DNA of 40,637 nt from CAYUNA01 sp047629355 (lineage in GTDB: Bacteria; Bacteroidota; Bacteroidia; Chitinophagales; Saprospiraceae), in assembly GCA_047629355.1 (NCBI GenBank), contig JBLHWU010000018.1:1-40637 (forward strand), given 5' to 3'. The notes beneath the pieces are model-generated. The model saw only the letters and a list, made by a program, of their open reading frames with translations. It did no database searches and had not been told where the DNA came from. The position numbers and the translations under genes were made by a program. Positions 25,585 through 34,039 of the stretch are shown one piece after another (the stretch's first letter is position 1; the number at the start of each line of letters is the position of its first letter).

Positions 25585-25702
25585 AGAGATACAAATGGTT
25601 TTGCAAAAATCATTTGTATCCCTAAAAATCTTTCCCCACGCTGCCGCAGGCAGCGCGCAGCGTTTTTATTGGAGGGAGAAAAATTATAATTTTCTCGCTC
25701 CA
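25585..25702. repeat. Compound palindromic repeat upstream of the response regulator
   Basis: Three palindromes in series: GATACAAATG...CATTTGTATC (25585-25620), a GC-rich one centred on GCCGCAGGC (25639-25655), and an AT-rich one, GAAAAATTATAATTTTC (about 25677-25693), ending CTCGCTCC. The block resembles 6893-6990, and its first hairpin resembles 24807-24847. The rest of the 25530-25863 gap holds the P450 promoter and no gene. Confidence 0.65.
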
Positions 25703-25805
25703 GAAAAATCAGAGAAAATCTTGTTATAGTGTATTGAGTATTTTTTTCGAAATCGTTCAAAGGTAGAAGAAATATTAGAACCATTACAAACAAAATAGAT
25801 AATTG

Positions 25806-25835
25806 TTGATTTACATTTTTAATCCATTACTTTTG
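25806..25835 (+). promoter_or_regulatory. P450 promoter (TTG-N19-TACTTTTG)
   Basis: TTG at 25806-25808 and TACTTTTG at 25828-25835 are separated by 19 bp, an exact fit to the Bacteroidota housekeeping promoter. The ATG of the P450 follows 28 bp after the box. This also supports the chosen start. Confidence 0.65.
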
Positions 25836-25863
25836 TTTAACAAATTTTAAAACTTCCATAAAA

Positions 25864-27201
25864 ATGCAAAAGCAACCACCCGTTTACAAAGAAAAAGGAA
25901 TCACTGGACAAGGATTTGAATTGGTTAGAAATCCACTCAAATTTGCGGTGGAACAAACCAAGATTCTCGGCGATTTTTTTAAAGTTCCTTTCTTCTTTCG
26001 GAAAGTATATGTGACGACTAATCTTGAAGCCATCCGCCACGTTTTGCAAGTCAATCAAAAAAACTATCAAAAAAGTCCAGCTTACAAACAATTGAAACTT
26101 GCTTTGGGCAACGGCTTAGTAACTAGTGAAGGTGATTTTTGGCGAAAGCAACGGCGTATGGCACAGCCCGCTTTTTACAAAACGCAGCTCAACGAATTAT
26201 TTGAAAAAATGACGGGCGTCGCGGAAGATTTTTGCGAAGAACTAGAGGAAAAACGAGGACAAAAAGAATCCTTTGACATCGCACCAGAAATGATGCAAGT
26301 TACTTCTGACATTGTTTTGAAAGCCTTATTTAGTACCTTCCGCGAGCAAGATAAAGAGGAAATGGCGCAAACGATGCATTTCACCCAAGAACACATCATG
26401 CGCCGAACGGTTAGCCCTTGGACAATTCCTCTTGGCTATTTGAATGGGCGCGAAAAACGCTTCAAAGCTGCGATGGAAGACTTTAATAAAACGATTTATA
26501 ACCTCATTGATGAACGACTAAACAGCCCCAATCCACCGACTGATTTATTGACGATGCTTGTCCAAACTCGGGACGAAGAAACGGGTTTAGGCATGAATAA
26601 TCAACAACTCCGCGATGAAGCTATTACCATGTATTCCGCAGGGCATGAGACTTCCGCCAATGCCTTGAATTGGACATTGATGGCACTGGCAAAAGAGCCT
26701 AAAATTGTTGCGAAAATGCGGGCAGAAATTAAAGCAGTCATTGGAGATAAAACGCCAATTTTCAACGATTTGAGGCAATTGCAGTACGTTCGGCAAGTGA
26801 TTGAAGAAGGGATGCGCCTCTATCCGCCTGCTTATGCTTTGGGAAGAGAATCATTGAGTGAAGATGAAATTTTGGGCTATAAAATCCCGAAAAAATCCAT
26901 CATTCTAGTGAGTATTTATGCTTTACAACGCGATGCTAAATATTATCCGAACCCCAATAAATTTGACCCAGAAAGATTTTCTCCAGCCGAAGTTAAGAAG
27001 CGTCCGAAATTAGCATATATGCCTTTTGGTGCTGGACCGCGTATGTGCATTGGCAATCATTTCGCAATGATGGAAATGCAGTTGCTTTTAACTTTAATGA
27101 TTAGACGATTTGATTTTGTTCTGGATGAGAAATATCCAATTGAGAAAGATGCGTTGATAACGTTGAAGCCGAAGGAGGGGATACGGATGTGGGTGAAATA
27201 A
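25864..27201 (+). CDS. Cytochrome P450
   Basis: A 445-aa soluble haem-thiolate monooxygenase, normal length. Visible motifs are WRKQR (C-helix, ~93-97), AGHET in the oxygen-activating I-helix (259-263), ExxR at Glu315-Arg318 (EEGMRLYPP), and the haem-binding loop FGAGPRMCIG with Cys395. It lacks a fused reductase and an N-terminal membrane anchor, so it needs separate redox partners, and none is encoded nearby. The overall pattern is closer to fatty-acid or long-chain substrate P450s (CYP4/CYP102-like) than to camphor-type enzymes, but the substrate is unknown. It has its own promoter and ends at a hairpin shared with the convergent gene. Confidence 0.92.
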   Translation: MQKQPPVYKEKGITGQGFELVRNPLKFAVEQTKILGDFFKVPFFFRKVYVTTNLEAIRHVLQVNQKNYQKSPAYKQLKLALGNGLVTSEGDFWRKQRRMAQPAFYKTQLNELFEKMTGVAEDFCEELEEKRGQKESFDIAPEMMQVTSDIVLKALFSTFREQDKEEMAQTMHFTQEHIMRRTVSPWTIPLGYLNGREKRFKAAMEDFNKTIYNLIDERLNSPNPPTDLLTMLVQTRDEETGLGMNNQQLRDEAITMYSAGHETSANALNWTLMALAKEPKIVAKMRAEIKAVIGDKTPIFNDLRQLQYVRQVIEEGMRLYPPAYALGRESLSEDEILGYKIPKKSIILVSIYALQRDAKYYPNPNKFDPERFSPAEVKKRPKLAYMPFGAGPRMCIGNHFAMMEMQLLLTLMIRRFDFVLDEKYPIEKDALITLKPKEGIRMWVK

Positions 27202-27207
27202 GTTTGA

Positions 27208-27241
27208 TTTGTCATTCCTCCACTTCGGTCGGAATGACAAA
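27208..27241. terminator. Hairpin of the CCTCCACTTCGG repeat family, probable bidirectional terminator
   Basis: TTTGTCATTCC and GGAATGACAAA enclose TCCACTTCGGTC. It lies between the convergent P450 and anti-sigma-like genes and shares its sequence with the repeat at 11377-11453. Confidence 0.75.
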
Positions 27242-27259
27242 AGAGTCAAAATGACAAAT

Positions 27260-28924
27260 TTATTTAATCGTTACCCGCGTACCCAACGAAAGCGACAACG
27301 TATAGAATTTATCCTTAAATGGTTTCAATCCATTTTTAGACAAATAATGCTGATAATTCGGCTGTGCAAAAATACTCCAACGACTCCCCACAGAACGCTC
27401 AATGCCTAAACCAAATTGAGCGGTGAGGTAACTATTTTCTCGTAAATTTCCACCTGCCAAGATACCCGTTGGAAATTCTGTTTTGTTCTTCAAAGACTTA
27501 TCAGGTTCGCCACCCGGAGGTGCTAATGGTGCTGGTGCAACCAATGCTGCACGAGTTTCACTAATCTGATAAACTGGCGTAAGTAACAAATTAATCGACA
27601 CCCCTGACGATACATAAACTCGCCACTTTGGACGGTCAATTACGAAATACTGAACGTTAATAGGAATTTGTAAAATATCTAACTGAATGTCTTGAAAAAA
27701 TTCACTTTCTAGCACATTTCTATCATTATTTGGATTAAATTGGTTGATGAAATTCGGTGGATAACTTTTATGATTGTAAATACCGCCCGTTTCAAAACCC
27801 CACTTTCCACGTTTGAACCCTCCTAAAATACCCCCTCCGTAGCCTAAGCCTAAAGTAGTATCTTGCGAAGACCCCAATTCTTCATTGTATGGAGAAAAAA
27901 TATAATTTGCTTCAAAATTTCCAACCATACTAAATTGAATCGACACCTTCTCTTTATCTGCTACTAAAATCATTGACGGCAAGACATGATTGAAATTCAA
28001 TAATTCCACTTTTGGTAAGTCTAATAATTCTAAAGCTGCTTGCATTTCTCTTGTTGCATTTTCATTCTTATCTTTGGACAACGATGCTTGAAATGATTTT
28101 CCTTTTTTCGATCCTATGTATATGATATTGGAATTATTGGAAGCAATTTCTTTTTTGATAGTTGGCAACTCCGCAGGAATAGTTTGCGGCGTTCTTACAG
28201 GTGGGGAAACGGTATTTTGCCAAGTATTCGGCGATACATTTCCAGCCATTAATTGCTTCGTTTCTGTATTTTGTTCCGCATTTAAGTTATCATTATCTGC
28301 GATTGGAATACTTTGATTGGTTGCTCTTTTTCCTTCATTTTCAAACGCATCTTTTCCCTTGTTTTGAATCGCGTTTTTCTCACTTTCATTATTAAATAAT
28401 GGCGTTTTGTTATCACTATTATTTTTAAAGATTTCAAAATTAAATACTTTTAACTCCTCAAATTTATTTGTCCCAAAAGGTAAGAAATTAATCATCGTAA
28501 AAATAAAAAGCAGCATCAACGCCAACTCTAATACCTTGTATTTATACAGTTTTCGGCGAAGAGAAAATTCCTCTTCCAGCCGTTCTGCCATGACTTCCCA
28601 GTGAGATTTTTGATATGGAGCTTCGTAATTATCCAAAGATTGTCGAGCAAGGTCGTCAATTTGTGCATCCTCAATACCCTCTTCCACTGTCATTTTCTCT
28701 TGCAAGGCATCCCAACTTGACGGGTCAAAATCCACCTCCAAACTAGCTAACCCTGCTAACACCATACTATCCAACAGCGCGTCGTCCGTTGGGGTAGCGT
28801 CTGCCTGTTCGGCTGCTTCCAACTGCTCAGCAAAGTCAGCCCAATCTGCCGGTTGCGGCACATTTTCTAACCCTTCCAAAGCGGCTCTTATCTGTTCGTC
28901 AAAATTATTTCTTCCGGTTTTCAT
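27260..28924 (-). CDS. Anti-sigma-like transmembrane protein with C-terminal outer-membrane barrel domain
   Basis: A 554-aa protein starting at 28924 (MKTGRNNFDEQI), overlapping the last 20 bp of the sigma-factor gene; a start at 28942 is also possible. The acidic N-terminus contains three related motifs built around Trp (PADWADFAEQLE, DPSSWDALQEKM and QKSHWEVMAERLE, residues ~25-118). A single membrane helix follows at ~131-150 (LELALMLLFIFTMINFLPFG). Residues ~155-320 are a low-complexity Asn/Lys-rich linker. Residues ~330-554 resemble a PorT/OMP_b-brl small barrel (LGLGYGGGILGGFKRGKWGFETG, in part) ending RVTIK. The genetic coupling to an ECF sigma factor suggests that the N-terminus controls sigma. 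The barrel call is by composition and strand pattern only. Confidence 0.7.
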   Translation of the reverse strand: MKTGRNNFDEQIRAALEGLENVPQPADWADFAEQLEAAEQADATPTDDALLDSMVLAGLASLEVDFDPSSWDALQEKMTVEEGIEDAQIDDLARQSLDNYEAPYQKSHWEVMAERLEEEFSLRRKLYKYKVLELALMLLFIFTMINFLPFGTNKFEELKVFNFEIFKNNSDNKTPLFNNESEKNAIQNKGKDAFENEGKRATNQSIPIADNDNLNAEQNTETKQLMAGNVSPNTWQNTVSPPVRTPQTIPAELPTIKKEIASNNSNIIYIGSKKGKSFQASLSKDKNENATREMQAALELLDLPKVELLNFNHVLPSMILVADKEKVSIQFSMVGNFEANYIFSPYNEELGSSQDTTLGLGYGGGILGGFKRGKWGFETGGIYNHKSYPPNFINQFNPNNDRNVLESEFFQDIQLDILQIPINVQYFVIDRPKWRVYVSSGVSINLLLTPVYQISETRAALVAPAPLAPPGGEPDKSLKNKTEFPTGILAGGNLRENSYLTAQFGLGIERSVGSRWSIFAQPNYQHYLSKNGLKPFKDKFYTLSLSLGTRVTIK

Positions 28925-29492
28925 AATCCTTATTCCGTGCAATCAATGCTTCTTTAAGTTTCAATCTCGCCTTCACCAAATTGGAGCGCGAGGTACTTTC
29001 CGTGATGCCGAGCAAATCGGCAATTTCCTTGTGTGCGTAGCCTTCGATGATGTACAAATTGAACACCGTCCGATAAGCAGGAGACAACTCTTGTACCGAT
29101 TCTAAGATTTCCTCCGCAGTCATCTGACTAACAGCCGACGGGTCTTTAGTACTCAAGTCGTAAGCGTGGTCAATATCTTCGGTTCGGCGGCGTACATTTT
29201 TCCGATAGAAATCAATGGCAGTATTGACCATAATTCGGCGAATCCATGCAGACAATGACGTCCCTAATTCGTATTTTCCTAAATTTCTAAACACTTTAAT
29301 AAACCCCTCGTGTAGAATGTCGAGCGCGTCTTCCTTATTATTCGAATATCGCAAACAAACACCCATCATCTTCCCATAAAATTGTTCGTAAACAATTTTT
29401 TGCCCCCACTTTTCTTTCCGAATGCAAGCCTTGACAATGTCTGCTTCTTCATAGCCAGTGGATAAAGTGATATTTATTGATTGTTGGTTCAT
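28905..29492 (-). CDS. ECF-type RNA polymerase sigma-70 factor
   Basis: A 195-aa sigma factor. I start at 29492 (MNQQSINITL); an upstream Met at 29543 adds 17 hydrophobic residues and overlaps a palindrome. Region 2 is at ~40-100 (YSNNKEDALDILHEGFIKVF, then LSAWIRRIMVNTAIDFYRKN). Region 4 is at ~130-185 (YRTVFNLYIIEGYAHKEIAD, then LLGITESTSRSNLVKARLKL), with no region 3. It redirects polymerase to a dedicated promoter set in response to a signal. The downstream gene overlaps by 20 bp and encodes its probable membrane regulator. A 7-bp inverted repeat, ATTTGGA/TCCAAAT (29520-29538), lies just upstream and could be an operator. Confidence 0.9.
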   Translation of the reverse strand: MNQQSINITLSTGYEEADIVKACIRKEKWGQKIVYEQFYGKMMGVCLRYSNNKEDALDILHEGFIKVFRNLGKYELGTSLSAWIRRIMVNTAIDFYRKNVRRRTEDIDHAYDLSTKDPSAVSQMTAEEILESVQELSPAYRTVFNLYIIEGYAHKEIADLLGITESTSRSNLVKARLKLKEALIARNKDYENRKK

Positions 29493-29519
29493 ATATTTAA
29501 AATAGGCAAGAAATAATTG

Positions 29520-29538
29520 ATTTGGATAGTGTCCAAAT
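29520..29538. promoter_or_regulatory. Inverted repeat ATTTGGA-N5-TCCAAAT upstream of the sigma gene
   Basis: A perfect 7-bp dyad with a 5-bp spacer lies 28 bp from the sigma-factor ATG. It is a plausible operator. A second small dyad, TTCTCA/TGAGAA (29544-29559), is adjacent. No clear TAnnTTTG box is present. Confidence 0.4.
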
Positions 29539-29665
29539 ATCACTTCTCATTTTTGAGAACGAAAAACGATGCAGAATAGCTGCGATGTGTCGGTAAATAT
29601 CGGTTAAAATTAGTGGAAGTGAAGTATCTTTTACGCGAATTCACTTTTTTTTAAGATTTCTGGCT

Positions 29666-29777
29666 GACAAATTTGGGTTTGACAAGATTTAATAATAGTA
29701 AAAAATAAGTTCATAACGAAGGCTATGCAAGATTTTTCAAAGGAAAGCTATCGAAAAAATCTTGTCTAAAATTTGTA
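29666..29777. repeat. Imperfect inverted repeat between sigma and Omp85 genes
   Basis: ACAAATTT plus GACAAGATTT on the left pair with AAATCTTGTC plus AAATTTGT on the right, spanning about 112 bp. No TTA duplication is apparent. It could mark an old hairpin element. The rest of the 29493-29807 gap holds no gene that I can see. Confidence 0.5.
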
Positions 29778-29807
29778 CCTGATTAATTACCACGTGTTAT
29801 TTTTTCA

Positions 29808-31688
29808 TCAAAAATAATTAACATAGCCAAAATGAATCTTCGGATTGCCAAAATTAATCGGATTCTGTTGTTGACTCCCCACTGCCAAACTTAATCCAAA
29901 AAGACCTACACCCGTCTCAAAAGTCAGTCCCAAACCCATTCCATATGGACAATCACTTGCGTCAGCTGTGGTTGTTTTATCTTCCAAATAAGCGAAATCT
30001 CCAAAGGCATAAAAATACGAATTTTGTCCTACCAATAGCCGTGTTTCTACGGTCAAAATAGCATAAGAAGTTGCAAATATGGACTCTTCATCAAAGCCCC
30101 GCAATAACTTATTTCCGCCTAATCTAAATTGCTCATTCTGATAAATAGCGGCTTCTGAGAAAATAATACCACCACGAATCGCGGTTTTTATCGCCACATT
30201 ATTTAGGACGGGAAAATATTTTTCAAGACCACCTCTCACTCGAAATTGAAACGTTTTAAGTTGCAAAGAGTCATAAAAACTTTCATCAACTTCCAGAATT
30301 TTATTGTTCTCTGGAATATTTTTGAAGCCTGCACCACCACGAAAAAACACGCTCCAACCTTTGCGTGGATTGTAGCGATAATTTAGTTTTTGTAAAGAAA
30401 ACTCTAACCCGTACGACCGATTACTAACGTCCAGATTATTGGGGGCAATGCCGTTTTTTATCGCTATGGTATCTACTGAAATTAAATTGGAAGACGCATT
30501 ATTCCAAAACGCTTTGACATAATTTCCACCTTCAAAAAGATATTGTAAACCGACATCAAACGCGACGTCAGTGTAAGTTGTATCGCGTTTGTATTGACTA
30601 AAATTAAGGTCTAAACCGAAGGGTAAATCCAGAATGTACGGATAGGCAAACGACAATTCCAACTGCTGCGTCTCTGGGCGAAGTCGCTCAAAAGAGACAA
30701 ATATTTTTTCACCTAAGCCAAACTGGTTGTGCATTTCTGCGTCGAATGTCCCTGTGAGGAGAAGTTTATCACGCTGTCCTTGCTGCGGATTATTGCCTTG
30801 TCCACCGGGCAATATACCGATGAGGAAATCAAAACGACTCGCTTTTTTCTTTTTGACAAAGAGATTAACCGTCGCGTTTTTATCTTCAAAGTTAATCGTC
30901 GCGTTGCGGCTTTCTTTTAAAAATGGCAACTCTTGCAGTCGAGATTTTACTTTTAAAATTTTTGCTTTGCTGTAAAGCGAACCTGATTTTAACCCTAAAT
31001 AGTTCTTTAAATAGGCTTTAGAAATTTTTGCATCACCAACAACATTAACGGTTTCAAAAATAACCAATCGACCTTTATTCATAAAAAGAGTCGCTGAGAT
31101 TTTACCATTTTTCACCAAAATATTATCCAACCAAACAGAGGCAAAAGGATAGCCGTTATTCTCGGCATATTCGAGCAAACGTTCCTGCATTTTGACGACA
31201 TCACGATAATTAAAGGGTTTTTTTTGGTACAATTTTTCTCTAAAACCGACTTGTTCTAAAAAAGTATTCTCAACATTTCCATTTGTCATACTTGCCCACT
31301 CGTACGTTTTTCCTAAATAAAAATGGACGGTAAAAATGCTATCTTGCAAAGTCAAACTATCAATTGATGCCTCTAGATAAGTTTCATTTTGTAATTTCAA
31401 AAGCGTCTTTCGCAATTCGTTGATGGCAGAGAGAGAATCTCGGGGTTCGAGGTCAATATTTAGTTTGTTTTCAAAATTGGAAGGTGTCTCCTGCAACCAA
31501 TTTATCGACAATTCATAATTTTCAAAAAGCGGTTTTTTATAGTTTTTAACAAAATTGATGATTTCACCACTAAAAATAGATTGGCTATGCAAGCTCGGTG
31601 AAAACCATTGCATTAATAAAAAATAGCTAAGAATTTTTATGAAAATTATCTTTTTCAATTGTGGAAATTGTTTCAAAACCAGCTCCAA
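29808..31688 (-). CDS. BamA/TamA-like Omp85 outer-membrane protein
   Basis: A 626-aa paralogue of BamA. An N-terminal hydrophobic segment at ~13-36 (ending SLHSQ) is the signal peptide. Residues ~95-285 are POTRA-like (MQERLLEYAENNGYPFASVW is a typical POTRA helix). Residues ~290-626 are the surface-antigen barrel with the loop-6 motif LLRGFDEESI and a terminal Phe (FGYVNYF). Having fewer POTRA domains than BamA suggests a TamA-like translocation or lipoprotein role. The precise role in Bacteroidota is not settled. It appears monocistronic. The upstream inverted repeat at 31694-31774 separates it from the divergent TPR gene. Confidence 0.85.
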   Translation of the reverse strand: MELVLKQFPQLKKIIFIKILSYFLLMQWFSPSLHSQSIFSGEIINFVKNYKKPLFENYELSINWLQETPSNFENKLNIDLEPRDSLSAINELRKTLLKLQNETYLEASIDSLTLQDSIFTVHFYLGKTYEWASMTNGNVENTFLEQVGFREKLYQKKPFNYRDVVKMQERLLEYAENNGYPFASVWLDNILVKNGKISATLFMNKGRLVIFETVNVVGDAKISKAYLKNYLGLKSGSLYSKAKILKVKSRLQELPFLKESRNATINFEDKNATVNLFVKKKKASRFDFLIGILPGGQGNNPQQGQRDKLLLTGTFDAEMHNQFGLGEKIFVSFERLRPETQQLELSFAYPYILDLPFGLDLNFSQYKRDTTYTDVAFDVGLQYLFEGGNYVKAFWNNASSNLISVDTIAIKNGIAPNNLDVSNRSYGLEFSLQKLNYRYNPRKGWSVFFRGGAGFKNIPENNKILEVDESFYDSLQLKTFQFRVRGGLEKYFPVLNNVAIKTAIRGGIIFSEAAIYQNEQFRLGGNKLLRGFDEESIFATSYAILTVETRLLVGQNSYFYAFGDFAYLEDKTTTADASDCPYGMGLGLTFETGVGLFGLSLAVGSQQQNPINFGNPKIHFGYVNYF

Positions 31689-31693
31689 TAATT

Positions 31694-31774
31694 AGACTTG
31701 TTCCCAATATAAAGATAGTCATTTGAAAATATCTAACGTTCAACTAACTACTTTTATATCGAGAACAAGTCTAT
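31694..31774. repeat. Inverted repeat between divergent genes
   Basis: AGACTTGTTCCCAATATAAA and the complement of the right arm (AGACTTGTTCTCGATATAAA) match at 18 of 20 positions. The arms lie about 30 bp apart. TTA precedes the left arm, but TAT follows the right one. It is located 5 bp from the Omp85 gene start and thus in the leader of at least one gene. Confidence 0.7.
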
Positions 31775-31903
31775 GGAAACGTCACCAAAGTATAACAATT
31801 TGGACAGATGGAAAGATTCTAACAAAATCAAAAGTTTTCAATCTTTTAAAACGTTGTATCTTGTAGCTTGATTTAACTATTATTTCATTAAAAATAAAAA
31901 CGT

Positions 31904-32827
31904 ATGAACTTACGCTCAAATTTTTTACTCTTATTGTTTTGTTTGTCTGCCAACTTCATTTATGCACAAACTTTTGCAGATTTGATTGTAGAGGGCGACC
32001 GATTTTATGAAGCGAAAGATTACATAGCTTCCCTAAATTCTTACGAGCGTGCTTTTGAATTAAATGACGCTCCTGAAACAGGAAATTACTACAATGCTGC
32101 TTGTACTGCTGCCCTCGCAAAAGAAAACGAGAAGGCACTTAATTTTTTAACGAAAGCAATTGATACGGGTTGGACGAGTTTGAAATGGATGCTCAATGAT
32201 GCTGATTTGGCGAGCTTACATGCCGAACCTCGTTGGCAAAAACAAGTTGACCGACTCACGAAAATCAAGGAAGAATTGGAGAAAGATATGAATAAGTCGC
32301 TGATGGCGGAATTGGAAATTATTCGGGAAAAAGACCAGCGTTATAGAGGACAAATGCGCGGGTTTTCTGACCGATACGGTTGGAGTTCGCCACAAGTGGA
32401 CTCGTTGTGGGTATTGCAAGCACCATTTGATTCTTTGAATACGCTCCGAGTTATAGAAATTATAGAAGAGTATGGCTATCCTGGAAAAACGTTGGTAGGC
32501 GACCAAGCAAGTTCTACGTTTCTAGTGATTCAGCACGCAGATCTTGAAGTTCAAGAGAAATATTTGCCTATTTTGGTAAAGGCAGCGGAAGCAGGTGAAC
32601 TCCAATATGCTTCTTTAGCTTTGTTGATTGACAGAGTGAATATGCGGAACAATAAGCCACAAATTTACGGTTCGCAATTGCAACGAAATGAAGAGACTGG
32701 CGGTTGGATATTTTATTCTATCGAAGATGAAAAGAATGTAAATAAGCGACGCGAGAAAGTCGGTTTGGGACCTTTGGAAGATTATGCACAACGATTCGGT
32801 TTAGACTATACCGTTCCTAAAGAGTAA
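31904..32827 (+). CDS. Secreted TPR protein with DUF6624-like C-terminus
   Basis: A 307-aa protein. Residues 1-22 (MNLRSNFLLLLFCLSANFIYAQ) are a signal peptide. Residues ~24-100 hold two TPR-like helix pairs (GDRFYEAKDYIASLNSYERA, then YYNAACTAALAKENEKALNF). Residues ~135-300 match what I know of DUF6624: YGYPGKTLVGDQASSTFLVI, then LVKAAEAGEL, LLIDRVNMRNNKPQIYGSQ and an ENVNKRREKVGL-like region. The function of that domain is unknown. It is probably periplasmic. A weak TATCTTGT box lies about 50 bp upstream. It ends at a bidirectional terminator. Confidence 0.8.
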   Translation: MNLRSNFLLLLFCLSANFIYAQTFADLIVEGDRFYEAKDYIASLNSYERAFELNDAPETGNYYNAACTAALAKENEKALNFLTKAIDTGWTSLKWMLNDADLASLHAEPRWQKQVDRLTKIKEELEKDMNKSLMAELEIIREKDQRYRGQMRGFSDRYGWSSPQVDSLWVLQAPFDSLNTLRVIEIIEEYGYPGKTLVGDQASSTFLVIQHADLEVQEKYLPILVKAAEAGELQYASLALLIDRVNMRNNKPQIYGSQLQRNEETGGWIFYSIEDEKNVNKRREKVGLGPLEDYAQRFGLDYTVPKE

Positions 32828-32865
32828 GATGGTGAATGGTTTTCGGTGCATAAAAGCTCAAGACA

Positions 32866-32906
32866 ATAAAAAAGGCGATACAGTTAAACTGCATCGCCTT
32901 TTTTAT
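32866..32906. terminator. Bidirectional terminator
   Basis: ATAAAAAAGGCGAT and ATCGCCTTTTTTAT are exact complements around a 13-nt loop. They serve the convergent TPR and OmpA genes. Confidence 0.9.
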
Positions 32907-32909
32907 CGC

Positions 32910-32949
32910 GAAGAATTATTAATTGCTAATTATTAATTGCTAATTCTTC
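32910..32949. repeat. TTAATTGCTAATTA tandem/inverted repeat
   Basis: GAAGAATTA and TAATTCTTC bracket two direct copies of ATTAATTGCTAATT. This kind of low-complexity intergenic repeat also appears, with a different unit, at 36350-36400. Confidence 0.6.
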
Positions 32950-32966
32950 ATTGTTAATTGTACAAC

Positions 32967-33728
32967 TTAGTTACCAATTTTGTACAAAGCACCAGTATTT
33001 ACATTTGGCTTAACAACTGCACGACGGTTTTCTGAACGACCTTCTTTGGTATCGTTAGAAGTAGCAGGCTCAGCATCGCCACGACCTGCAACAGTCAATT
33101 GAGAAGGACTTACACCTTTTTTTACCAAACGCTTAACAACGCGCATTGCACGGTCAACGCTTAAGTCCCAATTGTCACGACTTCCAGAAACAAATTTCTT
33201 GTCATCTGTGTGTCCTTCAATCAACAACGACATATTCGGGTTGTTTTTCATCGTTTCCGCCAAATTGTCAATAGCAGTACGTGCATCTTTGTTCAATCGA
33301 GTAGAACCACTACCGTAGTTTACAGGATTTTCCAAAGAAACAACCATAGAACCGTTTTTCTCTGTCAAACCCAAGCTACCAGTTACGGCGAAAGCATCTT
33401 TTACTTGTTTTTTAACAGCCATAACTTCTGCTTCTTTCGCGCTCAATGCAGCTTTAGCAGCAGCAGATTCGCTTTTAGCAGTAGACAAATCAGACTCTAA
33501 AGTCGTGATACGACCTTCAAAATCAGATTTTTGAGCAGCCATGTCAGTTTCTAATTGAGCGATTTTCTCGTCCAATTCTTGTACTTTTTTCTGGCTAGAA
33601 GCCAAGGATTCAGCTATTGCACCCTTTTCGTTCATTAATTCTTCAAATTTCTTCTTAGAAACACATGATGACATCATGAATGTTGCTGCGCAGAACAATA
33701 GGAAAAATCTAAGTGTAGTAAATTGCAT
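32967..33728 (-). CDS. OmpA-family lipoprotein with coiled coil
   Basis: A 253-aa envelope protein. The signal peptide ends at MMSSC (Cys22), a good lipobox, so it is a lipoprotein. Residues ~30-110 are a heptad-rich coiled coil (SLASSQKKVQELDEKIAQLE and beyond). Residues ~120-245 are an OmpA C-terminal domain that binds peptidoglycan: LLIEGHTDDKKF, DLSVDRAMRVVKRL and SENRRAVV with the Asp and Arg diaminopimelate contacts. It tethers the outer membrane to the wall. A perfect TAnnTTTG box (TACCTTTG, minus strand 33842-33835) lies ~105 bp upstream, without a visible -33. Confidence 0.92.
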   Translation of the reverse strand: MQFTTLRFFLLFCAATFMMSSCVSKKKFEELMNEKGAIAESLASSQKKVQELDEKIAQLETDMAAQKSDFEGRITTLESDLSTAKSESAAAKAALSAKEAEVMAVKKQVKDAFAVTGSLGLTEKNGSMVVSLENPVNYGSGSTRLNKDARTAIDNLAETMKNNPNMSLLIEGHTDDKKFVSGSRDNWDLSVDRAMRVVKRLVKKGVSPSQLTVAGRGDAEPATSNDTKEGRSENRRAVVKPNVNTGALYKIGN

Positions 33729-33834
33729 GTTAATGATTTAATTAAATTTAACAATAATTATTCGATTCGTTTTATTTAGCTTAAAAGAACCTATTCTTAA
33801 CAAAAGGTGATGAAACCACTTTTTGTTTAGTGGG

Positions 33835-33842
33835 CAAAGGTA
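33835..33842 (-). promoter_or_regulatory. OmpA lipoprotein -7 box
   Basis: TACCTTTG on the minus strand matches TAnnTTTG. No TTG is found at the expected distance. The leader would be about 100 nt, AT-rich, with no gene. Confidence 0.45.
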
Positions 33843-33976
33843 GAAAATGAACTTATATTTTAGTAATTAGTTGTTAAATAGTTATTTTTAAAATAAAATT
33901 TGGTTCATGTGAGTTGTTTTTATGAGTATTTTTAGGGAGTAAGTGCTAAAGTTTGGTTGCTTTAAAATTTGGTCTT

Positions 33977-34008
33977 TTGACAAAATGCTTTTCTTTTGTC
34001 TACATTTG
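33977..34008 (+). promoter_or_regulatory. hemW promoter (TTG-N21-TACATTTG)
   Basis: TTG at 33977-33979 and TACATTTG at 34001-34008, spaced 21 bp, fit the Bacteroidota promoter consensus. The box is 31 bp from the ATG at 34040. It falls inside the reading frame of longer start choices, which argues against those. Confidence 0.65.
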
Positions 34009-34039
34009 CCGTTGTTTCAAAAACACTAAATTTAAAAAA

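Noticed and set aside
25530..25793. 88-residue N-terminal extension of the OmpR-type regulator
   Set aside because: It is made from palindromic repeats. The receiver domain starts cleanly at 25529.
32910..32960. ATTAATTGCTAATT repeats as a possible CRISPR-like array
   Set aside because: There are only two imperfect copies with no spacers of constant length and no cas genes. It is low-complexity DNA.
33953..34039. 29-residue N-terminal extension of HemW
   Set aside because: A good TTG-N21-TACATTTG promoter lies inside this stretch, and the conserved family start is MAGIYLHIPF at 34040.
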